NCBI RefSeq assembly: GCF_022129235.1
Contig: NZ_JADQAI010000009.1
Coordinates: 1 to 64,000, forward strand
Origin: Psychrobacter sp. Ps6
Lineage (GTDB): Bacteria > Pseudomonadota > Gammaproteobacteria > Pseudomonadales > Moraxellaceae
Length of the DNA: 64,000 bases
Direction of reading: 5' to 3'
Shown: positions 50,337 to 60,139 of the stretch, piece after piece
Numbering within the stretch: the first letter of the stretch is position 1
How the letters are laid out: each line of letters begins with the position of its first letter
Notes under the pieces: model-generated
What the model saw: only the letters and a program-made list of their open reading frames with translations
What the model was told of the DNA's origin: nothing
Databases searched by the model: none
Made by a program: the position numbers and the translations under genes

Positions 50337-51449
50337 CTAATCGGCCAATACCACCTGCGATTGATGACCACTCATCGCATCCATTACAGGCAATACTTTG
50401 GGTGCTCTTGGTGCGGCAAACTGCTTGGTGAGACCAAGCTCACGCATGAGTCTGTCATCGCCTGATTGACTGGCATTCCCCGTCGTCAATAACTTATCGC
50501 CATAGAAGAAAGAGTTAGCACCCGCCATAAATGCCAAGGCTTGCTCTGAATCTGATAAGCTTTCACGGCCAGCAGACAAACGCACATAACTAGTCGGGCA
50601 GCAAATACGTGCCACAGCAATGGTACGAATCCACTCTAGCACTGATAACTGGCCTTCTGCCAATACTTTATCGCCGATTGGTGTGCCTTTAATCGGGACT
50701 AGCAGGTTAACAGGAATCGACTCAGGGGCTTTAGGCATTTTTAGGAGCTCATGCACCCAATCAATACGGTCATCACGGCTCTCACCCATACCGACGATGT
50801 TACCACTACAAACATTGATACCAGAGTTGCGTACGTTTTCGATGGTATCTAAGCGCTCGTCATAACTACGCGTGCTGACGACTTGCTCATAATAGCTGCG
50901 TGAGGTATCTAGGTTATGATTGTAATAATCCAGCCCTGCATCCGCAAGTTGCGACGCTTGATCGGTATCGAGCATACCTAACGTCATGCAAGTCTCAAGT
51001 CCTAGCGCTTTTACTTCTTTGATGAGCTCGACCACATAAGGCATGTCTTTGGCGCTTGGGTGTTTCCATGCAGCACCCATACAGAAGCGAGATGAACCAG
51101 TTGCCTTGGCACGTTTGGCCGCGGCGATAACTTTATCCACTTCTATGCGTTTTTCTGCCTGAAGTTTCGTCGTATCGCGATGATGACCCGATTGTGAGCA
51201 ATAGCCACAATCCTCAGGACAGTTACCTGTCTTAATAGATAGTAGCGTACTGATTTGTATTTCGTTGGCGACAAAGTGCTCTCTATGAATGGTCTGGGCT
51301 TTTAACAACAAGTCCATCAAAGGCAAATCAAACAACTGAGCGATGTCGTCACGATTGTATGTGTGAGCGGCTGTGTGAGTATCAGGCTGGTTAAGTAGGT
51401 CAGTTGTGCTATCGGCGTTTGGTTCAGAGATGCTAAGCAATCCTGCCAT
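50337..51449 (-). CDS. bioB: Biotin synthase
   Basis: BioB is a radical-SAM enzyme that inserts sulfur into dethiobiotin. The 370-aa product has the SAM-cluster motif C-xxx-C-xx-C in [54 protein letters not shown] and the C-terminal [17 protein letters not shown] segments are family-typical. The N-terminus carries about 30 extra polar residues before [24 protein letters not shown] lies nine bases before the ATG. No other biotin genes are adjacent. Confidence 0.97.
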   Translation of the reverse strand: MAGLLSISEPNADSTTDLLNQPDTHTAAHTYNRDDIAQLFDLPLMDLLLKAQTIHREHFVANEIQISTLLSIKTGNCPEDCGYCSQSGHHRDTTKLQAEKRIEVDKVIAAAKRAKATGSSRFCMGAAWKHPSAKDMPYVVELIKEVKALGLETCMTLGMLDTDQASQLADAGLDYYNHNLDTSRSYYEQVVSTRSYDERLDTIENVRNSGINVCSGNIVGMGESRDDRIDWVHELLKMPKAPESIPVNLLVPIKGTPIGDKVLAEGQLSVLEWIRTIAVARICCPTSYVRLSAGRESLSDSEQALAFMAGANSFFYGDKLLTTGNASQSGDDRLMRELGLTKQFAAPRAPKVLPVMDAMSGHQSQVVLAD

Positions 51450-51526
51450 AAGGTAAATCCTTTTATAAAATTAAATGGTATCAGGTAATATCAATGTATG
51501 TGTCTATTGTCATTTATAAGGTAATA

Positions 51527-51563
51527 AAAAAGGTTGCCGTATAGTATACCGCAACCTTTTTAG
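51527..51563 (-). terminator. Terminator downstream of the SCP2-like gene
   Basis: A stem with AAAAAGGTTGC and GCAACCTTTTT arms has A/T runs on both sides. It lies between the SCP2-like gene and bioB, both on the minus strand, so they are probably separate transcripts. Confidence 0.85.
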
Positions 51564-51705
51564 AAAATCAGAACACTGCTAGAGAGTATGTATAAATGTC
51601 ACAATAGCGAACATAAATAGTAACTATCTATTTGACCCTATTTCAGCCATTTTACCAGTGAATATCCTGCAATGCATTACTCATTTATAAGAAAGGGTCA
51701 GCTAT

Positions 51706-52212
51706 TTACTTGCCCAATTTATGCTTAGCAAAACCTACCCAATGCTCAGCAAACTTCTGGGCTTTATACGCATAAGGCTTGGCTTTTTGGAGGTATGGTT
51801 TGCACTCTTCTGGTACGGCTGGCACGATATGCTTAGCAAGTTTGTTAAACCACATCATTAGGCTGTAGTCACCCTCGATGCTTAATTTGCCTTCTTGCAC
51901 GGCAGTCATAAATGCAGGCAAGCTGCCTTTAGTCAATAGCTTGACGCCCGTCATAGAATCTTTAAAAGTAATGGTCAAATCTGCTGCTTTTGCATGACCA
52001 CTTTGTTGACTAAACTGTCCGTTATCAAAGCGAAAAGAACGCGCGATATCAGATTCGGTGCTGGCAAACTCAATCGTGACATTACGATCAGCAAAGAGTG
52101 CTTTGACGTCTTCGTTGTCGCTATCAGCGAGCATAGACAGACGATAGCCAACCACGGCCAACAACGCATCTAATGGGTCAGATTTGATATCTAATACAGG
52201 AATAGTAAACAT
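51706..52212 (-). CDS. SCP2 sterol-binding-domain-like protein
   Basis: The 168-aa soluble protein has an SCP2-like centre: strands with VTIEFASTESDIARSFRFDNG, ADLTITFKDSMTGVKLLTKGSL and LSIEGDYSLMMWFNKLAKHIVP. SCP2-like domains bind lipids or acyl chains; UbiJ is one bacterial example. The ligand here is unknown, and linkage to ubiquinone genes is absent. The C-terminal 35 residues are Lys/Tyr-rich helix (KAKPYAYKAQKFAEHW). TTAGGAG precedes the ATG. Confidence 0.75.
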   Translation of the reverse strand: MFTIPVLDIKSDPLDALLAVVGYRLSMLADSDNEDVKALFADRNVTIEFASTESDIARSFRFDNGQFSQQSGHAKAADLTITFKDSMTGVKLLTKGSLPAFMTAVQEGKLSIEGDYSLMMWFNKLAKHIVPAVPEECKPYLQKAKPYAYKAQKFAEHWVGFAKHKLGK

Positions 52213-52400
52213 AGTGGAACTCCTAAAAGTAGGGCATAAGAATAAAGCGTACTTTATACCAGTTTTTATGATAAATATATAACTAGATTATAAACTACTG
52301 AGTGATTTCAACTCTTTAGGAGTTAAGTAGAAAGCGTTAAGTATCTTGTAACATTAAATGTCACTGTTATGGGTAGGGTATTCATATCAATATGGCAGTA

Positions 52401-52802
52401 TCAATGAAAGCGCGGCTTATAATCATCATCGTAAACAGGCGTATGTTCGACATAGCGAGCTGCTTCCAACTCGCGCTGCCGACTGACTGCATGACTCACA
52501 TCTTCGTAGCGTAATGCTCGGTATAGTACCCAACCTGCCAAAGGTAGCCAGCTGATTCCCATTGCGATAACATAACGGTGCCATTCCGAAAGCGCAGACA
52601 GCATCGGACGACCTACCAATATATTCTGTATCATCTCAACAGCCAACCAGTAGACCATACCACCAAACAGATATAGCAGCAGCCAACGCTGCGACGATAG
52701 AGCGAGCGCCACGATCATACCTGCTAGCAAGCTATAGCCTAGCCATGCCGAGCTGCTCCACGTCTCTACGCCAATTAAAGAAAAAATAGTCATTGCCATC
52801 AT
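52401..52802 (-). CDS. Hypothetical small inner-membrane protein
   Basis: The 133-aa protein has about four hydrophobic segments (17-36, 39-60, 80-100 region) and a polar C-terminal tail rich in Tyr, Asp and Arg (YVEHTPVYDDDYKPRFH). No family is recognised. The start is uncertain among three close Met codons (MMAM); the GCGAG upstream is a weak ribosome site. It is flanked by spacers and probably transcribed alone. Confidence 0.6.
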   Translation of the reverse strand: MMAMTIFSLIGVETWSSSAWLGYSLLAGMIVALALSSQRWLLLYLFGGMVYWLAVEMIQNILVGRPMLSALSEWHRYVIAMGISWLPLAGWVLYRALRYEDVSHAVSRQRELEAARYVEHTPVYDDDYKPRFH

Positions 52803-53077
52803 TCATCTCGCTATTCATAAGGTGAACTCCAATGAGACTATTATGAAAGGTTGCTGAGCAAAGCTAAAGAGGCGCTAGGCGACTTTGCGACAACCGCTGA
52901 CGTTTGATTTTTTAGATTAAAGTTGCTTTTTTTTTGGATAGTTTTTACGATTTTTAATCGTTAGCTAGTAGGCTAAGCGCCGCAAGAAAGGGCGCTTATA
53001 TTAGGGAAGGTAGGAGCCGTTGTAATGGTTCAAATAGAGGCTTTTTAATCAGGTATTTAGACAGAGAGGATCAACAG

Positions 53078-54085
53078 TTAAGCCTTATTGGTCCGTCTGC
53101 CCCACCAAGATAGTAACGACACCAAAATAGCACCGAGTAGCATAAGACCAATTGTGGTCAGCCAGTGCGGACCAGTAGGATACTGCCATGGCATGACGTT
53201 ATTGACCGCTTCGCTGTTAAGAGCACCTAATACATCTACTTTCCACGGCCATACCTTGACTAAAGAGCCGGCAATAAAACCGGTCAGCAGTGCCAAGGTA
53301 GCTTGATAGTAGCGGGCTAATAACCATTTTAGAGCACGGGTAAATAATAACAATCCAGTTGCCATGCCCGCCATCACAGTCAATAGTACCGTAAAGTTAA
53401 GAGTATGTACGGCTTCCAATACGGTGTCGTAGGCACCTAATAACAACAATATAAAAGACCCTGAGACCCCAGGCAATATCATGGCGCAAATCGCAATCGC
53501 GCCTGCAAAAAATAAGTACGGTAAGCTAGGTGTCGCCGCGAGTAATGGCAAACTACTAATGACCACGGCAGCAATAAGTCCGGCAGCAAACAATGCCACA
53601 CGTCCCATATTCCAGCGTTTAATCTCACTCAATAAGATAAATACTGTTGCGACGACCAATCCAAAAAAGAATGACCAAATGAGCAGAGGCTGATTGTCTA
53701 GCAAATACTTGATAATACCGGCCAAGGTAGCAAAACTTGTCGCAATACCAAGTATCAAACACAATAAAAATGTCGCATCAACCTGTCGCCAAACCGCAAT
53801 TAGTCCTTTGATTCCGCCGTCTTGTCGAAATATCTGCCAAAGATTGGGGCCAATGCTACCGAGTGCATTAATCAGGCGCTCATAAATCCCTGCAATCAAT
53901 GCAATAGTGCCACCAGAGACACCAGGGACGATATCAGCAGCGCCCATCGCCATGCCTTTAACATAAATCCCTAGCAGCTCTTTTGGGTTATCCGTATGCG
54001 CAGGGACAGAGACAGGGTTCTTGCTTGCGTCTAATGGATGCGCTGCTGACGGCTGGTTTGGCCGTGGAGATTGTGGTGCCGTCAT
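53078..54085 (-). CDS. DUF368 membrane protein, PopT-type polyprenyl-phosphate transporter
   Basis: The 335-aa polytopic protein has two inverted-repeat signatures, ADIVPGVSGGTIALIAGIYE (about 53-72) and ICAMILPGVSGSFILLLLGAY, the hallmark of DUF368. Members (PopT) have been shown to recycle undecaprenyl phosphate across the inner membrane for cell-wall synthesis. An extra Pro/Ser/His-rich N-terminus of about 35 residues precedes the domain. AGGA lies six bases before the ATG. Function is assigned by family knowledge. Confidence 0.88.
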   Translation of the reverse strand: MTAPQSPRPNQPSAAHPLDASKNPVSVPAHTDNPKELLGIYVKGMAMGAADIVPGVSGGTIALIAGIYERLINALGSIGPNLWQIFRQDGGIKGLIAVWRQVDATFLLCLILGIATSFATLAGIIKYLLDNQPLLIWSFFFGLVVATVFILLSEIKRWNMGRVALFAAGLIAAVVISSLPLLAATPSLPYLFFAGAIAICAMILPGVSGSFILLLLGAYDTVLEAVHTLNFTVLLTVMAGMATGLLLFTRALKWLLARYYQATLALLTGFIAGSLVKVWPWKVDVLGALNSEAVNNVMPWQYPTGPHWLTTIGLMLLGAILVSLLSWWGRRTNKA

Positions 54086-54210
54086 GAACAGTCCTTTAAT
54101 ATATGAGAATAAGTGTTATCTAAAAATAAATGTCTGGCGTTATTTCAACCAAATGTGAATGTACTTGAAGATCAAAGCAACATCATCCTATGAAACATGT
54201 GCTAACGCAT

Positions 54211-54248
54211 AAAAGCTGGATTAATGAGACAGACATTAACCCAGCTTA
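54211..54248 (-). terminator. Terminator after serB
   Basis: A 14-bp inverted repeat with one mismatch (54213-54226 with 54234-54247). Read on the minus strand it ends CCAGCTTTT. Confidence 0.7.
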
Positions 54249-54273
54249 GCGGATAATCTAGAATACTTAACGA

Positions 54274-55464
54274 TTACTTAGTAGGAGCGAGGGCTGGGTA
54301 ACCAAGCGCATAAAGCGTCCCTTCAAGTCCTGTCACATTGACCGCCGCATCGGCACGTGCTTGCACGATGGGCTTAGCGTGATAAGCCACTCCTAAATCA
54401 GCAAGCGCCATCATCGGCAAGTCATTAGCACCATCACCGACACAGACCGCTTGAGACATCTCGATACCTAAGCGCTCAGCAGTGTGCTCGACGATAGCGG
54501 CTTTTTTGGCACCATTGATGATAGGCAGCTGTATGTGCCCCGTTACTTCGCCTTCTTCGATGTCTAAGGCATTGGCATGAACTTCGTCGATGCCCAATTG
54601 CTCAGCGATATAGCGTGCAAAATAAGTGAAACCACCTGACACCAGTACAGTATGATAGCCCAATGCTTTTAACGCACTGATGGTGGTACGCGCACCGACT
54701 GACAATGTTAAACGGCTGCAAATATCATCAAGTACATCAGTAGAGATACCTTTTAATAAGGCCACGCGCTGAGCAAATGATTCATCAAAGTCAATTTCAC
54801 CGCGCATCGCCGCCTCAGTAATGGCTTCAACTTGCTCACCAATACCAGCCGTTTTTGCCAGCTCTACAATGACCTCTTGTTCAATCAATGTCGAATCCAT
54901 GTCAAAACAGGCAAGCTTGTGAGTACGTAGCATATGACCGACCGATAGGATGTGACAATCGACGATATCTAGGTTGCCTGTACTATCCTTACTGCGCGTG
55001 CGGTTGTATTCTTCAGATAAGTCATGGCGCAGACGAGTGGTCAGCTGATCATCAATGATGTGAGCGGCGGCGGTTTTTTTGCCAGGGTGCATCAGCGTGT
55101 CTGTCACAGGTACCAACAAATAACGGTATACTTGAGCATTGGTAAAGGGTAGACGCTGTGTGTCGGCTGCCGTTGGCTCTGTGTCAGAAACCGTAATATT
55201 AACAAAGCTCGCCTCAGTATCCTCAGCGACAGTCACCAAATGCCAGCTTGGCTGTTCATCGACCCAAGACTGAACATATTGATGAATATCCATCGCTGAT
55301 ACTTGAGTCGGTAGCACGACGATAAGCGCAAAAACAGGCAGCGACTGTAGCGCATCAAAATCTCGCAGATTGGTATCATCAGGTAATAATTCTGCAATAG
55401 AGTCGACGGCTTGTTGCCATGCTTTGCTGTCTTTTGGTAACGAATAAGATGTATTTTTTGGCAT
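54274..55464 (-). CDS. serB: Phosphoserine phosphatase
   Basis: SerB removes phosphate from O-phospho-L-serine, the last step of serine synthesis. The 396-aa protein has an ACT-like N-terminal half (about 1-150). The HAD domain follows, with motif I CFDMDSTLIEQE, cap residues around MRGEIDFDESFAQRVALL, motif II VLVSGGFTYFA and motif IV CVGDGANDLPMM. It is longer than E. coli SerB (322 aa) because of the N-terminal part. It is divergent from the Smp-like gene, the same pairing as serB/ytjB in E. coli. Confidence 0.96.
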   Translation of the reverse strand: MPKNTSYSLPKDSKAWQQAVDSIAELLPDDTNLRDFDALQSLPVFALIVVLPTQVSAMDIHQYVQSWVDEQPSWHLVTVAEDTEASFVNITVSDTEPTAADTQRLPFTNAQVYRYLLVPVTDTLMHPGKKTAAAHIIDDQLTTRLRHDLSEEYNRTRSKDSTGNLDIVDCHILSVGHMLRTHKLACFDMDSTLIEQEVIVELAKTAGIGEQVEAITEAAMRGEIDFDESFAQRVALLKGISTDVLDDICSRLTLSVGARTTISALKALGYHTVLVSGGFTYFARYIAEQLGIDEVHANALDIEEGEVTGHIQLPIINGAKKAAIVEHTAERLGIEMSQAVCVGDGANDLPMMALADLGVAYHAKPIVQARADAAVNVTGLEGTLYALGYPALAPTK

Positions 55465-55942
55465 GGCTCAATTGTCCCTTGTATGCTCATATAAGATTGG
55501 GAATAATAACAGTTTTACTGAGCAGCGCCTATAGATGACGCGCAAAGTATCATGGGTGTCCAAAAATGCTTATCAGCGCGTAAAGTCTGCTGAAATGCAA
55601 CAAAGTTATTATGATAAATTTATAAATCGACTAACGCTATAAGACTTATTATGGTGATATAGTAGATGACTTAAACTGACCCCTTGGTAGCGATGCTGTG
55701 GCAAAAATAGCAGCGATAATCATGAGGCAGCGCGCGATAGTATCATCGTTCGAATTTAGCTCAATAAATGGGTGTTATTTTACGTAGTAGCATTTTATAT
55801 GATGACTGATTTCAATGAAATACGATCGATTTTCCGTGAATATCGATCAATATTCGCGCATTACAATCGTTTAAAAATTAGCCAAAAAATGAGCAACAGT
55901 CTCGTTTTTTAATTTCTTTTCTCCAAAAAAGTTTAACATATC
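55465..55942. other. Divergent intergenic region serB / smp-like
   Basis: This 478-nt region holds no gene that I can support. An inverted repeat, GAATAT (55838-55843) with ATATTC (55850-55855), can extend to 55835-55858 with one wobble. It lies about 85 nt before the smp-like ATG and could be an operator. Confidence 0.4.
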
Positions 55943-57403
55943 ATGACGTATTTAGCGCCGCGGCAAGGGTTGTTTGCCATTATTCTTCTGGTTAGTTTTT
56001 GTTTGCAGACGCTGTTATTGGTCATCAGTACCGACCAACAGCTGAGCAAAAGTCGTGCGTTAAAAGGCGAGCAGATGGTCGCCCAGCTGATTGATGAAGC
56101 AAGGTTGTCTTTAGAAAACAAAGACCGTGTCAGTCTCAGTGTAATTGCCAATCGCTATACTAGCGAGCAAGATGTGACACGGATACTGATTAAAGACAAC
56201 AACGATGATATTTTGGTACCTGTAGGTAACGCGCCGATGCAGCAAGGCGATACAATTCGCCAAATCGCAACCAACGGCGATGCGGTGATTGGTAGTGTTG
56301 CCCTGACGTTAAAAGACGTTAGTAAAGGTGAAATCATCGCGATGCAGTGGCCGTTTGTGATTGGCACTATGTTGCTGCATTTATTGCTTTGGCTAATCTA
56401 TGGTTATCTTGCTCGTCCGACCAAAGAGCAAATCAGTGCGCTGAGCCGTAATATTCAGGACTTGTATCGTGAGCAGTACAATCAAGGCGATCAGCGTGGC
56501 TACAGCCGTGACCTTGAGCGCGGCACAGGCGGCACAGTTGGTAACCCAGCTGATGCTCAACTATCTGACGGTGATTCTGAAAGCGTTACAGAGAATAAAG
56601 TAACGAGCAAGCGCACATTCAATGTACACAACGAAGTCAACGAATATCTTAGAAATCAGCAGAACCAAGAGACTGGTGACGAAACTGGTAGTCTAACGGC
56701 TGCATCTGAAGGCGATACTGAAGACAAGGTTGTTAGCATCGCGAAGCGTTATGGCTCGCAGTCTAGTGGTCAGACGTCTAAATTGTCTACCACACGCGCA
56801 GTCGATAGCGTGAGAGTACAGATCGTCTTTCATGATGAGTTCAATATGCTTGAGCGCCTTGCGCCAGCGCAGCGCTTGCCTTATCTAGCGCTATGCACGC
56901 AGCTGCTCAATCAAGCGGTGACCGAACTACTCAAGCAGCCATTGCTACTGGGCGTGAGTGCGACCAATGAAGCACGTTTTAAGGATGATGGTGCAAGCGT
57001 GGTGCTAAAAGCGGACAACAGCCATGCCAAAGTAGCACTGGCAGGGGTCATGCTTGCCAAGCTGTACTTGATGCTCAACAAAATCATTCATGACAAACAT
57101 ATCGAGCTGTCGCGTTTTGCGCTACCAGCGAAAGCTGGGGTGAGCGATGAGGCGCAATCAGAGCCCATGACCCATCTACTAGAAAGCATCGGCAAAAAAG
57201 AGCAACTGCTTATCCTATTACCGACCGCCGGCCTCAAACAAATCAGCAATCATGTACAGGTCCATAGCATCATGCGCCCAACCACTGTCTACGAGCGCGA
57301 GTGTGCGATATTCGATGGTGGTAATGACTCGCTCATCCAGCGTTTAGCTGATGTCCGTAATGCCGTTCTTATGATTGAAGACGAAGATGAGTCGCTTATT
57401 TAA
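55943..57403 (+). CDS. Smp/AhpA-like membrane protein
   Basis: The 486-aa protein has a membrane helix at about 9-29 and a periplasmic domain (30-135, EARLSLENKDRVSLSVIANRY). A second helix lies at about 137-156. A long cytoplasmic part has a low-complexity Asn/Gln/Glu linker (165-270) and a C-terminal conserved-looking domain (about 285-486). The N-terminal architecture and the divergence from serB match E. coli YtjB/Smp and Pseudomonas AhpA (SMP_2 family). It is more than twice the length of YtjB. Biological role is unclear. Confidence 0.72.
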   Translation: MTYLAPRQGLFAIILLVSFCLQTLLLVISTDQQLSKSRALKGEQMVAQLIDEARLSLENKDRVSLSVIANRYTSEQDVTRILIKDNNDDILVPVGNAPMQQGDTIRQIATNGDAVIGSVALTLKDVSKGEIIAMQWPFVIGTMLLHLLLWLIYGYLARPTKEQISALSRNIQDLYREQYNQGDQRGYSRDLERGTGGTVGNPADAQLSDGDSESVTENKVTSKRTFNVHNEVNEYLRNQQNQETGDETGSLTAASEGDTEDKVVSIAKRYGSQSSGQTSKLSTTRAVDSVRVQIVFHDEFNMLERLAPAQRLPYLALCTQLLNQAVTELLKQPLLLGVSATNEARFKDDGASVVLKADNSHAKVALAGVMLAKLYLMLNKIIHDKHIELSRFALPAKAGVSDEAQSEPMTHLLESIGKKEQLLILLPTAGLKQISNHVQVHSIMRPTTVYERECAIFDGGNDSLIQRLADVRNAVLMIEDEDESLI

Positions 57404-57603
57404 TAGTGCTGTTTTTAATGATACTATTTTGGGTAATTTATACTACAATTGTCCGCTAGATAATTCATATCTTCGTCTTGGCACTTTAGGCTAAATGTGA
57501 CATATTAAGAAAAAGGATTGACAACTTTCAACAGAGACTTTATAAGGCATATATATATTGATGTATTTTTAATACCCATGCCTAAAAATGATAGGAGTTT
57601 GTC

Positions 57604-57840
57604 ATGAGTGACGCTGATATTGACGACGATTTTGATGATGATTTTGTCGACGATGACGATGCAAAGATGGTTGAAGAAGCTGAGACAAGTGTACGTACGC
57701 GTTTAAGTAGTCTTGAGAAGCGTCGGCTAATCGATAATTTGCTAGAAGAAAAGCGTTTGGCTAAAGAGTTAAAAGACGATCTAGATGATATAGACAATTT
57801 CGATGAAGACGGTGACGATTGGGATGATGATGATTTTTAA
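57604..57840 (+). CDS. Small acidic PA3496-like protein
   Basis: The 78-aa protein has Asp-rich ends (DDDFDDDFVDDDD and DEDGDDWDDDDF) around a charged helix, SLEKRRLIDNLLEEKRLAKEL. The helix pattern RR-x-I-x-x-LLEEKRL-x-KEL matches small proteins annotated as PA3496-family putative envelope integrity proteins. The function is unproven. ATAGGAG precedes the ATG, which supports it as a real gene despite low complexity. Confidence 0.78.
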   Translation: MSDADIDDDFDDDFVDDDDAKMVEEAETSVRTRLSSLEKRRLIDNLLEEKRLAKELKDDLDDIDNFDEDGDDWDDDDF

Positions 57841-57978
57841 TTGATAGGCTTCAGTCATCTCAGCTGACTAAAGTGCTTTAATGAGTGATAATTATCTACT
57901 CAGTTGTACCGATTGCTCGCTGTTTGTTATTTTTTACAATGGTTCGCAATCTGCTCTATTCAATAATACTTACTTTAT

Positions 57979-58020
57979 AAAGGCTGCTTGGTTACGGTTA
58001 TTCAAGCAGCCTTTGTTTTA
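57979..58020 (+). terminator. Terminator after the small acidic gene
   Basis: A 12-bp perfect stem (57979-57990 with 58003-58014, AAAGGCTGCTTG and its complement) is followed by GTTTTAAA. Confidence 0.72.
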
Positions 58021-58096
58021 AAACAACATAATATCTTGCCATTAACCAATCGATCACTGCGATTGACGATAGCTATCTTTCAAGGACTACCAAGCC

Positions 58097-58654
58097 ATGA
58101 GTAACCAACTAAGTTTTGATGAATTACTAGATTATTTGGATAACCAAGAGAGCCAGTTCGTGCTCGATAGTGTCGCGGCGCATGGTTTTTTGACAGCGAC
58201 GGTCATCGGTCGCCCACTACCTAACTGGATGGATGCGCTGTTTGAAGGTCATGTGAGTGAAATCCCAGAAAACGTCATTGATGGTATCAAGCGCTGGCGT
58301 GACTCGATCATGGCTGAGCTAAAAAACGAGACACCGATTGAATTGCCATTTGGTGAAGATGCTGGTGACGAAGAAGTGGCGGTTGATTTTTCAGATGAGT
58401 CAGATATTGTGGCTTGGTCGATTGGTTTTGTCGATGCTATGTATGGCGATGAAGCAAGTGATTGGTTTGAAGACGAAGAGACAGCAGAAGACGTGGCTGT
58501 ATTGACCTTGCCAATGATCGTGCTGAGCGGCATTGATGATGAAGATCCAGAGCTAGAAGCAATGCGTCGCGACGAAGATAAGATGGTACAAATGGCCAAT
58601 AGCATCGAAGGCAATTTGACAGAGCTGTTTTTGTTGTTTCATACCAATGACTAG
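58097..58654 (+). CDS. UPF0149 (YecA/YgfB) family protein
   Basis: The 185-aa acidic helical protein starts LSFDELLDYLDNQES with AAHGFLTATVIG, the family N-terminal signature. The middle WSIGFVDAMY segment is also typical. No SEC-C zinc tail is present, so it is YgfB-like in domain content rather than full YecA. YgfB in Pseudomonas affects cell-wall recycling and beta-lactam response, but the role here is unknown. AAGGACTACC precedes the ATG. A strong terminator follows. Confidence 0.82.
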   Translation: MSNQLSFDELLDYLDNQESQFVLDSVAAHGFLTATVIGRPLPNWMDALFEGHVSEIPENVIDGIKRWRDSIMAELKNETPIELPFGEDAGDEEVAVDFSDESDIVAWSIGFVDAMYGDEASDWFEDEETAEDVAVLTLPMIVLSGIDDEDPELEAMRRDEDKMVQMANSIEGNLTELFLLFHTND

Positions 58655-58661
58655 TCATTCT

Positions 58662-58697
58662 AAAAGACAGTACTGCTAGTAGTACTGTCTTTTATTT
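58662..58697 (+). terminator. Rho-independent terminator after the UPF0149 gene
   Basis: A 13-bp perfect stem (58662-58674 with 58681-58693, AAAAGACAGTACT and its complement) has a six-base loop and a T-rich tail. Confidence 0.88.
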
Positions 58698-58762
58698 ATA
58701 CTGCATCACGCAGCTCTGGTCATTCTTTTAGATACTTTATAAGTCACCGATAAGGTCTTACT

Positions 58763-59200
58763 ATGGCTGTGCAACTCTCCAATCTTGAACACTTACCCAA
58801 TTATCAAATTACCGAGCGCTTAGATGTTGTGTATGGCAGTACGGTGCGCTCAAAGCATGTGGGCAAAGACTTGTTTGCTGGGCTAAAAAACATCGTTGGC
58901 GGCGAGCTGACCGCCTATACCGAGCTGTTAGAAGAGTCACGCCAAGAAGCGATCGATCGCATGATTGTCAAGGCAGAAGCGCTTGGTGCCGATGCTGTCG
59001 TCGGCTTGCGTTTCTCTACCTCTAGCATCGCCCAAGGCGCCTCTGAGCTGTTTGTTTATGGGACAGCGGTCAAAGCGATACCGATGTCGCAGCAGCTCCA
59101 GAACCCATCAAGCGATAATCACTATCCGTCCGGTCAAACACCACATCCTCAAGCCCAAACTGCGCCAGATGATCTACCGCGTTTTAATCCTTTTGGTTGA
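58763..59200 (+). CDS. YbjQ-family (UPF0145) protein
   Basis: The 145-aa protein has the YbjQ domain at about 15-110: VVYGSTVRSKHVGKDLFAGLKNIVGGEL, then YTELLEESRQEAIDRMIVKAEALGADAVVGLRF and FVYGTAVKAIP. The family forms a pentameric beta-alpha fold and is sometimes called heavy-metal-binding, without firm biochemical proof. A Pro/Gln-rich tail follows. It is followed in tandem by a second, membrane-anchored family member. Confidence 0.88.
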   Translation: MAVQLSNLEHLPNYQITERLDVVYGSTVRSKHVGKDLFAGLKNIVGGELTAYTELLEESRQEAIDRMIVKAEALGADAVVGLRFSTSSIAQGASELFVYGTAVKAIPMSQQLQNPSSDNHYPSGQTPHPQAQTAPDDLPRFNPFG

Positions 59201-59293
59201 TCTTAGCGCTTTAAAAGCTGTAGCAATAAAAACCACAATACTAAAAACCACAATGCTACAAACCGTAATACTTTTTATGATGAGAAACGTGCC

Positions 59294-59827
59294 ATGAATG
59301 ACTCACTCACGCAAGTGCTTATCAATTATGGGCCGTTTATTTTTTTATTCGCCGCTGGTTGGTTTTTTGGCTCACGTCATGAGCGTCAGCATTTGGCACA
59401 ACTCAAAGTAGCAGAGCAGGCGCTAGGGGATATTACGGTTTCAAGCGAGCGTTTCTACCGTCCTGAGCTGGCTGTCGGTAGTGAGGGCGTGCTAGTTCTT
59501 GGTAGCGTCGTTATTGCTCAAGATTACTTTAAGATGATTATTGCTCGCGTGCTTAGTCTGTTTGGCAAAAACCTAACCACCTATGAGACCCTGCTTGATC
59601 GCGCGCGCCGTGAGGCAATCGTTCGTATGCGCGCTCAAGCGAAAGCCAAAGGCTACACTCATATTTATGGTGTACGTCTAGAAGTCACTAACATCAACCA
59701 ATTGGGCAGTATGGTAGAAGCCATTGCTTATGGCACAGCAGTCATCAGTACTGATCATACACCTATCGCTTCTGCTACACTCACATCGCCCGCACGTGTA
59801 TCTTCTGCACTTCCTAGCATCTCTTAA
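59294..59827 (+). CDS. Membrane-anchored YbjQ-family protein
   Basis: The 177-aa protein begins with a membrane segment (about 9-27, LINYGPFIFLFAAGWFFG) and a coiled linker, then a divergent YbjQ domain. That domain contains VLVLGSVVIAQDYFKMIIA, YETLLDRARREAIVRMRAQAKAKGYTHIYGVRLEV and AIAYGTAV. The tandem position and shared motifs indicate that it and the upstream gene are paralogs. One may be cytosolic and the other membrane-bound. The ribosome site is weak. Function unknown. Confidence 0.82.
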   Translation: MNDSLTQVLINYGPFIFLFAAGWFFGSRHERQHLAQLKVAEQALGDITVSSERFYRPELAVGSEGVLVLGSVVIAQDYFKMIIARVLSLFGKNLTTYETLLDRARREAIVRMRAQAKAKGYTHIYGVRLEVTNINQLGSMVEAIAYGTAVISTDHTPIASATLTSPARVSSALPSIS

Positions 59828-60139
59828 TACCTCGTAGCACTACTATTTAGATTCTCCTCTGCGGTTGTCGCAGCACAAAACCCAACGCTGACTGACCAGT
59901 AGTCAGAAAAATCAAATACAGACACTTTTACAACGATATACTGACTTTCAATGTTTCGACATTTTTTGGGTGTATGTCGGTGGTGATGATTCCAAAAAGT
60001 GTTGTGTACAAAGTGTCGTATAAAAACGCTGACAATGTCGGTGGCTTTTACCCAAGATATCAGCAGGATTGGCTGATTGAGCATCACAACGTTGTCATAA
60101 ACCTGCCCGTGTAAGGGTTCTATCTACAAGGATGTAGTT
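59828..60139. other. Spacer between the YbjQ pair and the BASS gene
   Basis: This 312-nt spacer shows no supported gene. The 10-mer ATGTCGGTGG occurs twice (near 59973 and 60034), and TATAAA is at about 60021. No clear promoter or terminator can be assigned. Confidence 0.35.

Noticed and set aside
59824-60087. Possible 87-aa minus-strand protein before the BASS gene
   Set aside because: Composition is not protein-like, no ribosome site, and it overlaps the promoter region expected for the BASS gene.
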